Numbered from the stretch's first letter, positions 1 through 5,734 are shown. The stretch is 5,734 bases of DNA from an uncultured bacterium (GCA_903896775.1 CAITZE010000084.1:1-5734), one strand, 5' to 3'. The notes: a model not told the origin generated them from the letters alone. Made by a program: numbers and translations.

Positions 1-344
1 CTTTCGGCTTTGTCGCGCAGAATTGCGGCAGGCAGCCCAATTGCCGTTGGATGCGCCTCGCCCATGTCGAAGGCACAACCGACTCATTGCGTGTCATGAT
101 GAGTGCCTGGCAACATTCCGCCGAAGACGCCGCGCTGCCGGGCGAGATTGCCAAAATCAAAGCGCCTTCATTGGTGGTCTGGGGCGGCAACGACGCGGTT
201 ATTCCTGTGACGGATGGCGACCGCTTGGCGCAGGACTTGAAAAGCAATTTCGCGGTGATCGCCGACGCCGATCACCTGCCATACCTACGCCAGCCCGACA
301 AAGTCGCACGGCGCGTCCTGGATTATTTTCAGCCGCAACAATAA
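1..344 (+). CDS. alpha/beta hydrolase, C-terminal part (5' end outside window)
   Basis: The reading frame is open from position 3 to a TAA at 342-344, with no stop between the window edge and the first ATG at 51. The gene therefore almost certainly begins upstream, and that ATG is internal. The visible part is the C-terminal end of an alpha/beta-hydrolase fold: the stretch APSLVVWGGNDAVIP (encoded near 160-210) carries the usual acid after a beta strand, and ADADHLPYLRQPDKVA (near 262-306) carries the usual catalytic histidine. The nucleophile elbow (GxSxG) would lie upstream and cannot be checked. The protein ends with a short helix (RRVLDYF), typical of the family. The substrate cannot be told from this part; esterase, haloalkane dehalogenase-like and C-C hydrolase members share these motifs. 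It converges with the PAS-type gene, with 10 bases between stops. Confidence 0.85.
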   Translation, partial: FGFVAQNCGRQPNCRWMRLAHVEGTTDSLRVMMSAWQHSAEDAALPGEIAKIKAPSLVVWGGNDAVIPVTDGDRLAQDLKSNFAVIADADHLPYLRQPDKVARRVLDYFQPQQ

Positions 345-354
345 GCGTGGCGAT

Positions 355-879
355 CTACTTTACCGGCGGCTTGGCCGGTAAACCTGCACCAATGTCGATC
401 CACTGCCGTTCCGAGACAGCCTGGACCTGACCGCGCGGATCGACGTAATCGCCGGTGGTGACTTCTTCCGCGTAATTCAGCAAACGGCGCGGAAGGCCCG
501 CATCGTTATCAACCGGCACAGTGATGTGCTCGATCAACAGTTCACGCCCGCTCGACGTCACATAATCGGCGACATAAGACATGCCGCAGGGGTGATCCAG
601 CATCGTGGTCATGTTGCGATTGGCTGTGGTCCGCATGGAATCGGGCATGAGCAGCATGAAGTCTTTGCCGGTCAAATCCTCGCCCCATATCAGGGCACGC
701 GCGGTGCCCATGAAGCGGATGATGTATTTAACCTCAGGTGTCTTTTCTAAGATCACAATGCGCGGCAGGATTTTGGGAGAGAGCTGCTGAAATGCAGTAC
801 GGAAATGTGGTGTGGCTTCGTCCCGACAAAGCTCACGCCACGCCGCGAGAAAATTCGCGGCACCCTCGGTCCTAAACAT
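355..879 (-). CDS. PAS_5-type domain protein, possible sensor or regulator
   Basis: A 174-residue protein that resembles the PAS_5 family, single small PAS-like domains mostly known from Alphaproteobacteria with no assigned signal. Family-like features are W14 and the following helix, the ILPRIVILE stretch at 37-45, YIIRFMGTA at 52-60, and the GEDLTGKDF turn at 66-74. A strand-rich second half (about 99-137, including GRELLIEHITVPV) completes the fold. No output domain (kinase, GGDEF, HTH), membrane segment or signal peptide is seen, so it is probably a cytosolic sensor module. The frame stays open 63 codons further upstream to a TTG at 1068, but that extension reads like non-coding sequence. 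I chose ATG at 879, where a G-rich AG tract (882-888) lies very close; a GTG at 880-882 is also possible. It lies 212 bases downstream of the TIGR02444 gene, so it probably has its own promoter. Confidence 0.8.
   Translation of the reverse strand: MFRTEGAANFLAAWRELCRDEATPHFRTAFQQLSPKILPRIVILEKTPEVKYIIRFMGTARALIWGEDLTGKDFMLLMPDSMRTTANRNMTTMLDHPCGMSYVADYVTSSGRELLIEHITVPVDNDAGLPRRLLNYAEEVTTGDYVDPRGQVQAVSERQWIDIGAGLPAKPPVK
359..382. repeat. perfect 9-bp inverted repeat at a convergent gene junction
   Basis: TTTACCGGC at 359-367 and GCCGGTAAA at 374-382 form a perfect 9-base-pair stem with a 6-base loop. It begins 15 bases after the hydrolase stop and lies within the last codons of the minus-strand PAS-type gene. 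No T tract follows on either strand, so it is not a classical rho-independent terminator. It could protect or pause 3' ends of the hydrolase message, or be incidental. Confidence 0.4.
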
Positions 880-1091
880 CACTCCCCCAACACGTCCCCT
901 AGAAGGCGCACAGAATGAAGGGATTTGCCGATGAACGGCAAGAAAAAAGCATAATTCCAATGGGTTGGATGCACGTAGAACGGGCTGACACACGTTTTGC
1001 GGGACGTGATTAACTACTATTTCGCGCAAAAATCCGCAGATGACCCACCGGAGATAGCAGTCCGTCAAATAGGCGTCATACCGAGTTAAGA
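880..1091 (-). other. 212-base spacer upstream of the PAS-type gene
   Basis: This stretch lies between the stop of the TIGR02444 gene and the chosen start of the PAS-type gene. It is more AT-rich than the flanking genes and has T/A runs (for example six A at 943-948, plus strand). The one-frame extension through it has no recognisable domain. It probably holds the promoter and leader of the PAS-type gene, but I could not identify a convincing -35/-10 pair. A weak stem (925-930 with 936-941) is present without a properly placed T tract. Confidence 0.4.
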
Positions 1092-1646
1092 TTAGGCGCC
1101 GAACACAGCCGTCAGGATGCGCATGACATGCGTCTGACCCAAGGGGTCGAGCTTCACGCCGGTCGCGGAAAAGTAGACCGTGAGGTTATTGAGGGCATCG
1201 TCTTTCTGTTCGTTGGGCGAACGGGCCACGCCCTCGTCGTTGCCGTCGCTGACCAGCGAATAGAATGCCAGCGTCTGCAGTTGCTCCATATCCATTTCGC
1301 ATTGTTTGATGCGGTCGCGCAGTTCAGCGGCGGCGGCGCGGTCGTTGCCGACCAGAGACGAAGCCTCGATGACGTCTTTCAAGTTCTCGCGACAACCGCG
1401 CAAAGGTGCAACAAGGTTACGCTGCCAATCCCGCGACAGCTTCAGCGCCGCGCCCAAGTACCTGGCAAGGTGCGACGTGCCGGTGCCGCGATAGGCCAGC
1501 CATGCGCAGAACAGCACCATGTTGACGTCGGCATTGAGACGGTTCTGTAAGGCGAGACACGCCTTCTCGACACCCGGCTCGGCATAAGCCCAGGTGACGA
1601 AATCCCACAACGGATTGCCTTTACCGATCGGTTGCGCCGCGTTCAT
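1092..1646 (-). CDS. TIGR02444/DUF2390 family protein of unknown function
   Basis: A 184-residue protein matching the TIGR02444 (DUF2390) family in length and layout. The N-terminal signature is LWDFVTWAYAEPGVEKACL at 13-31, followed by LQNR and DVNMVLFCAWLA at 40-51. A helix carrying W74, R76 and the PLRGCR segment (81-86) comes next, and then a helical segment rich in Glu/Gln/Arg around 104-126. Predicted all-helical and cytosolic; no signal peptide or membrane segment. No member has a function I can name. Its ATG overlaps the ubiX stop by four bases (ATGA read on the minus strand), and its own ribosome site is weak (GAAG four bases upstream), so translation probably depends on ribosomes finishing ubiX. 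The family assignment is from remembered motif patterns. The link to UbiX is inferred from position only. Confidence 0.85.
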   Translation of the reverse strand: MNAAQPIGKGNPLWDFVTWAYAEPGVEKACLALQNRLNADVNMVLFCAWLAYRGTGTSHLARYLGAALKLSRDWQRNLVAPLRGCRENLKDVIEASSLVGNDRAAAAELRDRIKQCEMDMEQLQTLAFYSLVSDGNDEGVARSPNEQKDDALNNLTVYFSATGVKLDPLGQTHVMRILTAVFGA

Positions 1647-2272
1647 TGCGCTTCGCCCCAGCGGCGGACGAGCCCTACATCGATGTCAAACAAATCCAGC
1701 ACGCGCCCTACCGTATGATCGACCATGTCAGCGATGGTTTCAGGCTTAGCATAAAAACCCGGCAGCGGCGGCGCAATGATGGCGCCGATTTCGGAAGCCG
1801 TGGTCAGCGTGCGGAGATGCCCCGTGTGCAAAGGGCTTTCACGCACCATCAGCACCAGGCGGCGACGCTCCTTCAGCACCACATCGGCGGCCCGCGACAT
1901 CAACGAGGATGTTACCCCGGTCGCTATCTCCGAAACCGTGCGGATCGAACAGGGCGCGATAATCATGCCGCGCGTCTTGAATGAGCCTGAGGAAATGGCG
2001 GCGGCGATATCGCTGTTGGGATAGACCGTATGCGCCAGGGCTTTGACCGCCGCGATTTTCAGGTCGGTTTCGTAAGCAAGCGTGATCTCGGCCGACTTGG
2101 ACATCACCAGATGAGTCTCGAACCCCGCGTCCTTCAGCACTTCCAAAAGCCGCACGCCGTAGACGACACCTGACGCGCCGCTGATCCCGACAATAAGACG
2201 GTTAGAGCCCGTGCGATCAGAACGTGTAGGTTTGGGGATGGTTTTTTTTGGTTTACGCGAGGCCGCAGCCAT
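1643..2272 (-). CDS. ubiX: UbiX-type flavin prenyltransferase
   Basis: Joins a dimethylallyl group to FMN to give prenylated FMN, the cofactor of UbiD-family decarboxylases, including the one used in ubiquinone synthesis. The 209-residue protein has GISGASG (29-35, FMN phosphate loop), SSGSFKT (94-100), APCSIRT (106-112), ADVVLKERR (129-137) and RESPLHTGHLR (144-154). Residues that I recall as important in the Pseudomonas aeruginosa enzyme (S15, E49, R122, K129, R139, E140, Y169, R185) have counterparts S34, E68, R127, K134, R144, E145, Y174 and R190 with matching spacing, so it should be active. The core and the ending (RRW) resemble E. coli UbiX. ATG at 2272 is preferred over a TTG at 2284 because GAAGG sits five bases before it and overlaps the TTG. 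A basic, proline-containing tail of about 24 residues precedes the usual N-terminus. No ubiD lies in the window. Confidence 0.95.
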   Translation of the reverse strand: MAAASRKPKKTIPKPTRSDRTGSNRLIVGISGASGVVYGVRLLEVLKDAGFETHLVMSKSAEITLAYETDLKIAAVKALAHTVYPNSDIAAAISSGSFKTRGMIIAPCSIRTVSEIATGVTSSLMSRAADVVLKERRRLVLMVRESPLHTGHLRTLTTASEIGAIIAPPLPGFYAKPETIADMVDHTVGRVLDLFDIDVGLVRRWGEAQ

Positions 2273-2277
2273 AGGTG

Positions 2278-2282
2278 CCTTC
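2278..2282 (-). promoter_or_regulatory. ribosome binding site of ubiX
   Basis: GAAGG on the minus strand, five bases before the ATG at 2272. It supports this start over the in-frame TTG at 2284-2282, which overlaps the site itself. Confidence 0.6.
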
Positions 2283-2342
2283 AAATCAAAGTAGAAGCCG
2301 GTTATGCGTCACCCTACAATACAATCAGCGCCGACACTATTC

Positions 2343-2348
2343 AGGGAG
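2343..2348 (+). promoter_or_regulatory. ribosome binding site of the DLH gene
   Basis: AGGGAG with a six-base spacer to the ATG at 2355. It fixes the start there rather than at the in-frame ATG at 2304, which would add 17 residues not expected in the family. Confidence 0.8.
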
Positions 2349-2354
2349 ATAAAC

Positions 2355-3056
2355 ATGGCAGGCAAAGACATTACGATCACCGGCAAGGACGGAGCATTTG
2401 GGGGCTATCTTGCCACCCCTGCCAGCGGTAAAGGCCCCGGCGTGGTCGTTATCCAAGAGATTTTTGGGGTCAATCCTTGGGTGCGCAGCGTCACCGACTG
2501 GTATGCCAGCCAGGGTTATATGGCTTTGGCTTTAGACCTGTTCTGGCGCATGAAGCCGGGCGTCATGCTGGATCCGATGAAGGATGACGAGATGAAACAG
2601 GGCTTCGACTACTACGGCAAATTCAACATCGATAAGGGCGTCGAAGACGTTCAGACCACCATCACAACTCTGCGCGGGTTACCGGGATGCACCGGCAAAG
2701 TCGGCCACTTGGGCTTTTGCCTGGGTGGCTTGGTTTCATACCTGGCGGCGGCGCGCACCGACACCGATGCCTGCGCCAGCTACTACGGCGGCGGTATGGA
2801 TGGAAAGCTGGGTGAAGCCGCCAAGATCAAGAAGCCGACGATCCTTCACCTCGCGGGCGACGATAACTACATCCCGGCGCCGGCCCAGGAAAAGATCAAG
2901 GCGGCGGTGAAGAGTAATCCGCAGATTTCGGTGTATATCTATCCGGGGACGCAGCACGCCTTCTGCCGTTCCAACGATCCGCGCCACTACAATGCCGAGG
3001 CCGCCTCGCTGGCCCACAGCCGCACGGTCGATTTGTTCAAAAAAGCACTCGCGTAA
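2355..3056 (+). CDS. dienelactone hydrolase family protein
   Basis: A 233-residue soluble alpha/beta hydrolase of the DLH family, the usual length for a carboxymethylenebutenolidase. The nucleophile is C122 in GFCLGG (120-125), the acid D170 in AGDDNYIP (167-174) and the base H201 in GTQHAF (198-203). E35 in QEIFG matches the glutamate that gates the cysteine. Spacings E-C (87), C-D (48) and D-H (31) equal those I recall for Pseudomonas DLH (E36, C123, D171, H202), so the catalytic machinery appears intact. R205 matches substrate-binding R206, but the position of R81 is M80, followed by K81, so dienelactone may not be the real substrate. No signal peptide; cytosolic. No other chlorocatechol or aromatic pathway genes are nearby. 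It is the first gene of a likely two-gene operon with the GST-like gene 26 bases downstream. Confidence 0.93.
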   Translation: MAGKDITITGKDGAFGGYLATPASGKGPGVVVIQEIFGVNPWVRSVTDWYASQGYMALALDLFWRMKPGVMLDPMKDDEMKQGFDYYGKFNIDKGVEDVQTTITTLRGLPGCTGKVGHLGFCLGGLVSYLAAARTDTDACASYYGGGMDGKLGEAAKIKKPTILHLAGDDNYIPAPAQEKIKAAVKSNPQISVYIYPGTQHAFCRSNDPRHYNAEAASLAHSRTVDLFKKALA

Positions 3057-3082
3057 AACAACCAAACTGGGGGGACACAGAC

Positions 3083-3727
3083 ATGGATATCTACGGCTCT
3101 ATTTATTCGCCTTACACGGCCCGCGCCGTCATTGCTGCGCGCTATAAAAAGCTGAAACATAAGCTCCTTAAACCGAAGGATGGGCATAAGAGCCCTGCCT
3201 TTCTCAAGATGAACCCGTTTGGAAAAATGCCGGTTCTGAAAGACGGCGGCGTCACGCTGTTTGAGTCCGGTGTGATCGTCGAATACCTTGACGCCAAATA
3301 TAAAACCAAGCGTCTGATCCCCACGGTTCCGAAAGCCGGCGCACAGGCGCGCCTGATCGCGGCAGTCGTCGGTGAATACTTACAGCCGAATATCTTCGCG
3401 ATCTGGCATCAACGCGATCCGGCCAAACGCGATCAGGCCATCGTCAATGAAAAACTCGCGATGCTTAATACGGCCTGCGATGCGCTCGAGAAAATGATCT
3501 CGCCAAAGCCCTATGCGACAGGCGCGAAACTCACCATTGCTGACTGCTACGCCGTTCCAGCTTTCTTCTGGTTCCTCGCGGTGATGCCGATGATCGGCAT
3601 CGACAAACCGCTTGCAGGCCATAAGAAGCTCGCCAAATACGTGGCCGCCATGAAGAAAGACAAATTGATGAGCGCTGTTCTGGCCGAGATGGATGCCGGC
3701 TTGAAAGAAATTCTGGGCCAAGCCTAA
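3083..3727 (+). CDS. glutathione S-transferase-like protein
   Basis: A 214-residue cytosolic GST-fold protein, of usual length. The N-terminal thioredoxin-like domain (about 1-75) has SPYTARA at 9-15, where S9 or Y11 could activate glutathione. Cis-proline P50 is in KMPVL, and the glutathione gamma-glutamyl contact E61-S62 is in FESGVIVEYLD (60-70). The helical C-terminal domain (about 85-214) carries the N-capping box TIAD at 151-154. It could conjugate glutathione to electrophiles, reduce peroxides or isomerise a substrate; the sequence does not decide which. It has a G-rich ribosome site (3069-3075) seven bases before ATG and lies 26 bases after the DLH-like gene, so the two are likely co-transcribed. 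A terminator at 3767-3806 ends the unit. The class cannot be named with confidence from motifs alone. Confidence 0.92.
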   Translation: MDIYGSIYSPYTARAVIAARYKKLKHKLLKPKDGHKSPAFLKMNPFGKMPVLKDGGVTLFESGVIVEYLDAKYKTKRLIPTVPKAGAQARLIAAVVGEYLQPNIFAIWHQRDPAKRDQAIVNEKLAMLNTACDALEKMISPKPYATGAKLTIADCYAVPAFFWFLAVMPMIGIDKPLAGHKKLAKYVAAMKKDKLMSAVLAEMDAGLKEILGQA

Positions 3728-3742
3728 CCCGCAAGACATCCG

Positions 3743-3760
3743 TTACATTGCGATACATTT
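3743..3760 (+). promoter_or_regulatory. 10-base-period direct repeat, possible regulator site
   Basis: TTACATTGCG is followed at once by ATACATTT, so the core TACATT recurs with a 10-base period, one DNA turn. Tandem half-sites on one helix face are typical of OmpR/PhoB-type response regulators. The repeat lies 16 bases after the GST stop and about 110 bases before the antiporter start. It lies ahead of the terminator, so any role in antiporter expression would need readthrough or action from a distance. Function is inferred only from spacing and position. Confidence 0.3.
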
Positions 3761-3766
3761 GAGACT

Positions 3767-3806
3767 AACAGGTTCCGTCCGCTGACTGCGGCGGAACCTG
3801 TTTTCT
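3767..3806 (+). terminator. rho-independent terminator after the GST gene
   Basis: An 11-base-pair perfect stem (AACAGGTTCCG at 3767-3777 with CGGAACCTGTT at 3792-3802) continues, after one bulged T, into a further 4-base-pair CCGC/GCGG stem with a TGACT loop. A T-rich tail (TTTTCTATTT to 3810) follows directly. It begins 39 bases after the GST stop and should end the DLH-GST transcript. It also lies in front of the antiporter gene and could act as an attenuator if transcription starts upstream of it. Confidence 0.9.
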
Positions 3807-3869
3807 ATTTGTAACCAAGTCTGCAATACTTTCGCGTCGTCCGCCGCAGATTAGGATTCTCGCCGTCCC

Positions 3870-5678
3870 ATGGAAAGCATCAGCCTCATCAACGGCCTGC
3901 TGCTGTTCGGCGCTTTGCTGGTGATGCTTGGCATCCTCTCCAGCCTGATCGCTACCCGTTTCGGCGCGCCGTTGTTGCTGGTTTTCGTGGGCCTCGGCAT
4001 GCTGGCGGGTGAAGACGGGCCGGGCGGAATCGTCTTCAACGACTATCACCTGACCTACATGATAGGCTCGTTGGCGCTGGCAGTCATTCTGTTCGACGGC
4101 GGTTTGCGCACACATCTCAGCACATTACGTGGCGCAGTCGGCCCGGCCACTTTGCTCGCGACTGTTGGCGTAGTGATCACCTCTGGTCTTGTGGGCGCAG
4201 CAGCGGTTCATATTTTCAACATTCCGCTGATCTACGGATTTTTGCTGGGCGCCATTGTCGCCTCTACCGATGCCGCGGCGGTGTTTTTCCTCATTCACAC
4301 TGGCGGCTTGGAATTGAAGAAGCGCATCACCGCCACCTTGGAAATGGAATCCGCCACTAACGATCCCGTGGCTGTGTTCCTGACGATGGTCCTGGCCGAG
4401 ATCATTCTTGCGACCGCCGATGGATCCGCGCCTCACGCCGACGTCCTCGCCCTGCTCAGCACGTTAGCTTCACATGCCTTGATCGGCGCGCTGGGTGGAT
4501 TGCTAGGCGGGCTTGGCGCTTCATGGCTTTTGAACCGCGTCAATCTGCCAGGTGGTTTGCATCCGTTGCTCGCCATCGCTACCGCCGTGATGGTTTATGC
4601 TGCTACGTCTGAGCTTCACGGCAGCGGCTTTCTCGCCGTCTATCTGGCCGGCATGATTCTCGGCAACCGACCGCTGCGTGCCTCGGCCAGCATCGTGACC
4701 GTCAACGATGCCGCGACGTGGCTCGCGCAGATCGTCATGTTCCTCGTGCTGGGCCTTCTGGTGACGCCGAGCAAACTCTTGCTCTATGCCATACCGGCGG
4801 GACTGACAGCTTTGTTCCTGCTGCTCGTCGCGCGGCCGGTCGCTGTATGGCTGTGCCTTGCACCTTTCGGTTTTACGTGGCGGGAAAAAACTTTTGTATC
4901 TTGGGTGGGCTTGCGTGGTGCAGTGAGTATTTTCCTCGCTGCCATTCCGACGCTGTCCGGCGTGCCGCATGCGGAGCTTTATTTCAACGTCGCCTTTGTC
5001 GTGGTGCTGGTATCGCTGCTGGTGCAGGGCTGGACGCTGACACCCGCCGCGAAGTTGTTGAAGCTGGCTCTGCCGCGCACCGCAGCGCCGGTGCAGCGTT
5101 TTGAAATGGACCTGCCGGGGCAGTTGGCCTTGGAAATGGTAGGCTATCCGGTCCTCGCCGATAGCGCGGTCATGAACGGCGCGGCGGTGCCGGTGTGGGC
5201 GCGGCCGGCCTTTGTCATCCGCAGACAGAATATTCTGACGCCGGGCCAGGCCGGTGCACTCAAGACCGGCGACTACGGCTACTTCCTGGCCCCGCCCGAC
5301 CGCGTACGTCGGCTCGACCAGATTTTCGCCGCGCATGCCGAACTGCTGACCTCGGACGAGCCGTTCTTCGGCGAGTTCGCTTTTCCCGGCGATGTCAAAC
5401 TCAAGGATGTGGTGGCGTTTTACGCCTTACCGATCGACCGCGATGTCGGCGAGCTGACCATCGCCGAGCTGTTCAGTGCACGCTTTGACGGCAAGCCCGA
5501 TGTCGGCGATCACTTGCCCATCGGCGGCGCGGTCGTGGTGGCCCGTGAAGTAGACGAAGATCGCGTCACGCGCGCCGGTCTTCAATTGGATGCGATGTCG
5601 GCGGTTGCCGTGCAATCGGCCTTGCGGCGCAAGCTGGGTACGTTCTTCAACCGGTTGCTCAAGCGCAGAAACGATTAG
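3870..5678 (+). CDS. nhaP2: CvrA/NhaP2-type potassium(sodium)/proton antiporter
   Basis: A 602-residue inner-membrane CPA1 antiporter exchanging K+ (and perhaps Na+) for H+, serving pH, osmotic and ion homeostasis. The first ~400 residues hold many hydrophobic helices, starting with LINGLLLFGALLVMLGIL (6-23). Family motifs are GMLAGEDGPGG (43-53), LFDGGLRT (74-81), STDAAAVFF (132-140), the ion-site region ATLEMESATNDP (155-166, with N164-D165), GNRPLR (265-270), WLAQIVMFLVLGLLV (284-298) and SWVGLRGAV (344-352). The soluble tail (about 405-602) has a TrkA_C/RCK_C-like part around 408-480, a likely nucleotide or ligand sensor, and then a CorC/HlyC-like part. Layout and motifs match E. coli CvrA (YcgO, about 578 residues) throughout. 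The ATG at 3870 is preceded by an in-frame TAG at 3852, so no earlier start exists; the ribosome site is weak (AGGA, 13 bases away). K+ versus Na+ preference cannot be read from sequence. Confidence 0.95.
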   Translation: MESISLINGLLLFGALLVMLGILSSLIATRFGAPLLLVFVGLGMLAGEDGPGGIVFNDYHLTYMIGSLALAVILFDGGLRTHLSTLRGAVGPATLLATVGVVITSGLVGAAAVHIFNIPLIYGFLLGAIVASTDAAAVFFLIHTGGLELKKRITATLEMESATNDPVAVFLTMVLAEIILATADGSAPHADVLALLSTLASHALIGALGGLLGGLGASWLLNRVNLPGGLHPLLAIATAVMVYAATSELHGSGFLAVYLAGMILGNRPLRASASIVTVNDAATWLAQIVMFLVLGLLVTPSKLLLYAIPAGLTALFLLLVARPVAVWLCLAPFGFTWREKTFVSWVGLRGAVSIFLAAIPTLSGVPHAELYFNVAFVVVLVSLLVQGWTLTPAAKLLKLALPRTAAPVQRFEMDLPGQLALEMVGYPVLADSAVMNGAAVPVWARPAFVIRRQNILTPGQAGALKTGDYGYFLAPPDRVRRLDQIFAAHAELLTSDEPFFGEFAFPGDVKLKDVVAFYALPIDRDVGELTIAELFSARFDGKPDVGDHLPIGGAVVVAREVDEDRVTRAGLQLDAMSAVAVQSALRRKLGTFFNRLLKRRND

Positions 5679-5681
5679 CGC

Positions 5682-5734
5682 CTAGCCAAAGGTGCGCAGC
5701 GCGCCGCCGTGGAACAACAGCGGCGTCTTGCCGA
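5682..5734 (-). CDS. C-terminal end of an unidentified convergent gene
   Basis: On the minus strand an open frame runs from the window edge to a TAG at 5684-5682, giving the final residues KTPLLFHGGALRTFG. Only about 17 codons are visible, too few for a family call. The frame is supported by GC-rich third positions, the tail-like composition, and the tight 3-base gap to the stop of the antiporter gene, typical of convergent neighbours. It could also be chance. Confidence 0.45.
   Translation of the reverse strand, partial: GKTPLLFHGGALRTFG

Larger units (their letters stand above)
2273..2354. promoter_or_regulatory. divergent intergenic region between ubiX and the DLH gene
   Basis: These 82 bases separate the divergent starts of ubiX (minus) and the dienelactone hydrolase-like gene (plus), so both promoters should be here or just inside the genes. 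On the plus strand two overlapping TACAAT hexamers (2315-2320 and 2320-2325) resemble a -10 element, about 30-35 bases before the DLH start codon. No good -35 match lies at the usual distance. No clear minus-strand promoter or operator palindrome was found. Confidence 0.4.

Noticed and set aside
23..430. 135-codon plus-strand frame overlapping the hydrolase end
   Set aside because: Its product is Arg-rich and featureless, and it overlaps the true hydrolase frame, which carries recognisable acid and histidine motifs.
925..948. Small hairpin next to a run of six A as a terminator
   Set aside because: The stem is only 6 bp, and on the minus strand the T run comes before the stem rather than after it, so it cannot act as a standard terminator.
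930..960. EcfG-like promoter (GGAAT, 17 bases, GTT) on the minus strand before the PAS-type gene
   Set aside because: The -35 deviates from GGAAC, the spacing is short and the match is too weak to separate from chance.
880..1068. 63-residue N-terminal extension of the PAS-type protein
   Set aside because: It starts with TTG, has a composition unlike the rest of the protein, no family match, and a better placed ATG at 879.
3410..3445. Near-repeat CGCGATC-GGCCA inside the GST gene
   Set aside because: It encodes the similar residues RDPAK and RDQAI in a helix, and is too short and isolated to be a real repeat element.
4521..5336. 271-codon minus-strand open frame within the antiporter gene
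   Set aside because: It lies opposite a well-supported antiporter. Its product is rich in Arg, Gln and His with no domain pattern, as expected for an antisense shadow of GC-rich coding DNA.
1..5734. Search for CRISPR, insertion sequence, tRNA, toxin-antitoxin or defence-system features
   Set aside because: No repeat arrays, transposase motifs, terminal inverted repeats, cloverleaf-like sequences or small paired genes were seen; the genes are ordinary metabolic and transport families.

Overview
The window looks like ordinary chromosomal DNA from an alphaproteobacterium. That placement is an inference. It rests on a PAS_5-type protein (a family best known from Alphaproteobacteria), a TIGR02444/DUF2390 protein, proteobacterial-type UbiX and CvrA/NhaP2 proteins, and GC-rich third codon positions. 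There are no mobile elements, CRISPR arrays, tRNAs or rRNAs, and no phage genes.

Layout from left to right. (1) Positions 1-344, plus strand: the C-terminal part of an alpha/beta hydrolase whose 5' end lies outside the window. (2) Positions 355-2272, minus strand, read right to left: ubiX (flavin prenyltransferase), then a TIGR02444-family protein of unknown function joined to ubiX by a 4-base ATGA stop/start overlap. After a 212-base spacer comes a small PAS_5-type protein that ends only 10 bases from the hydrolase stop, so the two are convergent. (3) Positions 2273-2354: a short divergent promoter region. (4) Positions 2355-3727, plus strand: a dienelactone hydrolase-family protein followed after 26 bases by a glutathione S-transferase-like protein, probably one operon. 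(5) Positions 3728-3869: an intergenic region with a 10-base-period direct repeat and a strong rho-independent terminator. (6) Positions 3870-5678, plus strand: a complete CvrA/NhaP2-type K+(Na+)/H+ antiporter. (7) Positions 5682-5734, minus strand: the last residues of an unidentified convergent gene.

These are mostly housekeeping and stress functions. UbiX makes prenylated FMN for UbiD-type decarboxylases, classically in ubiquinone synthesis. The DLH and GST proteins suggest handling of reactive or electrophilic small molecules. The antiporter handles cation and pH homeostasis at the inner membrane. I do not see a clearly new biological system. The observations most worth following up are the translational coupling of the uncharacterised TIGR02444 protein to ubiX, the altered substrate pocket of the DLH protein, and the direct repeat plus terminator ahead of the antiporter gene.
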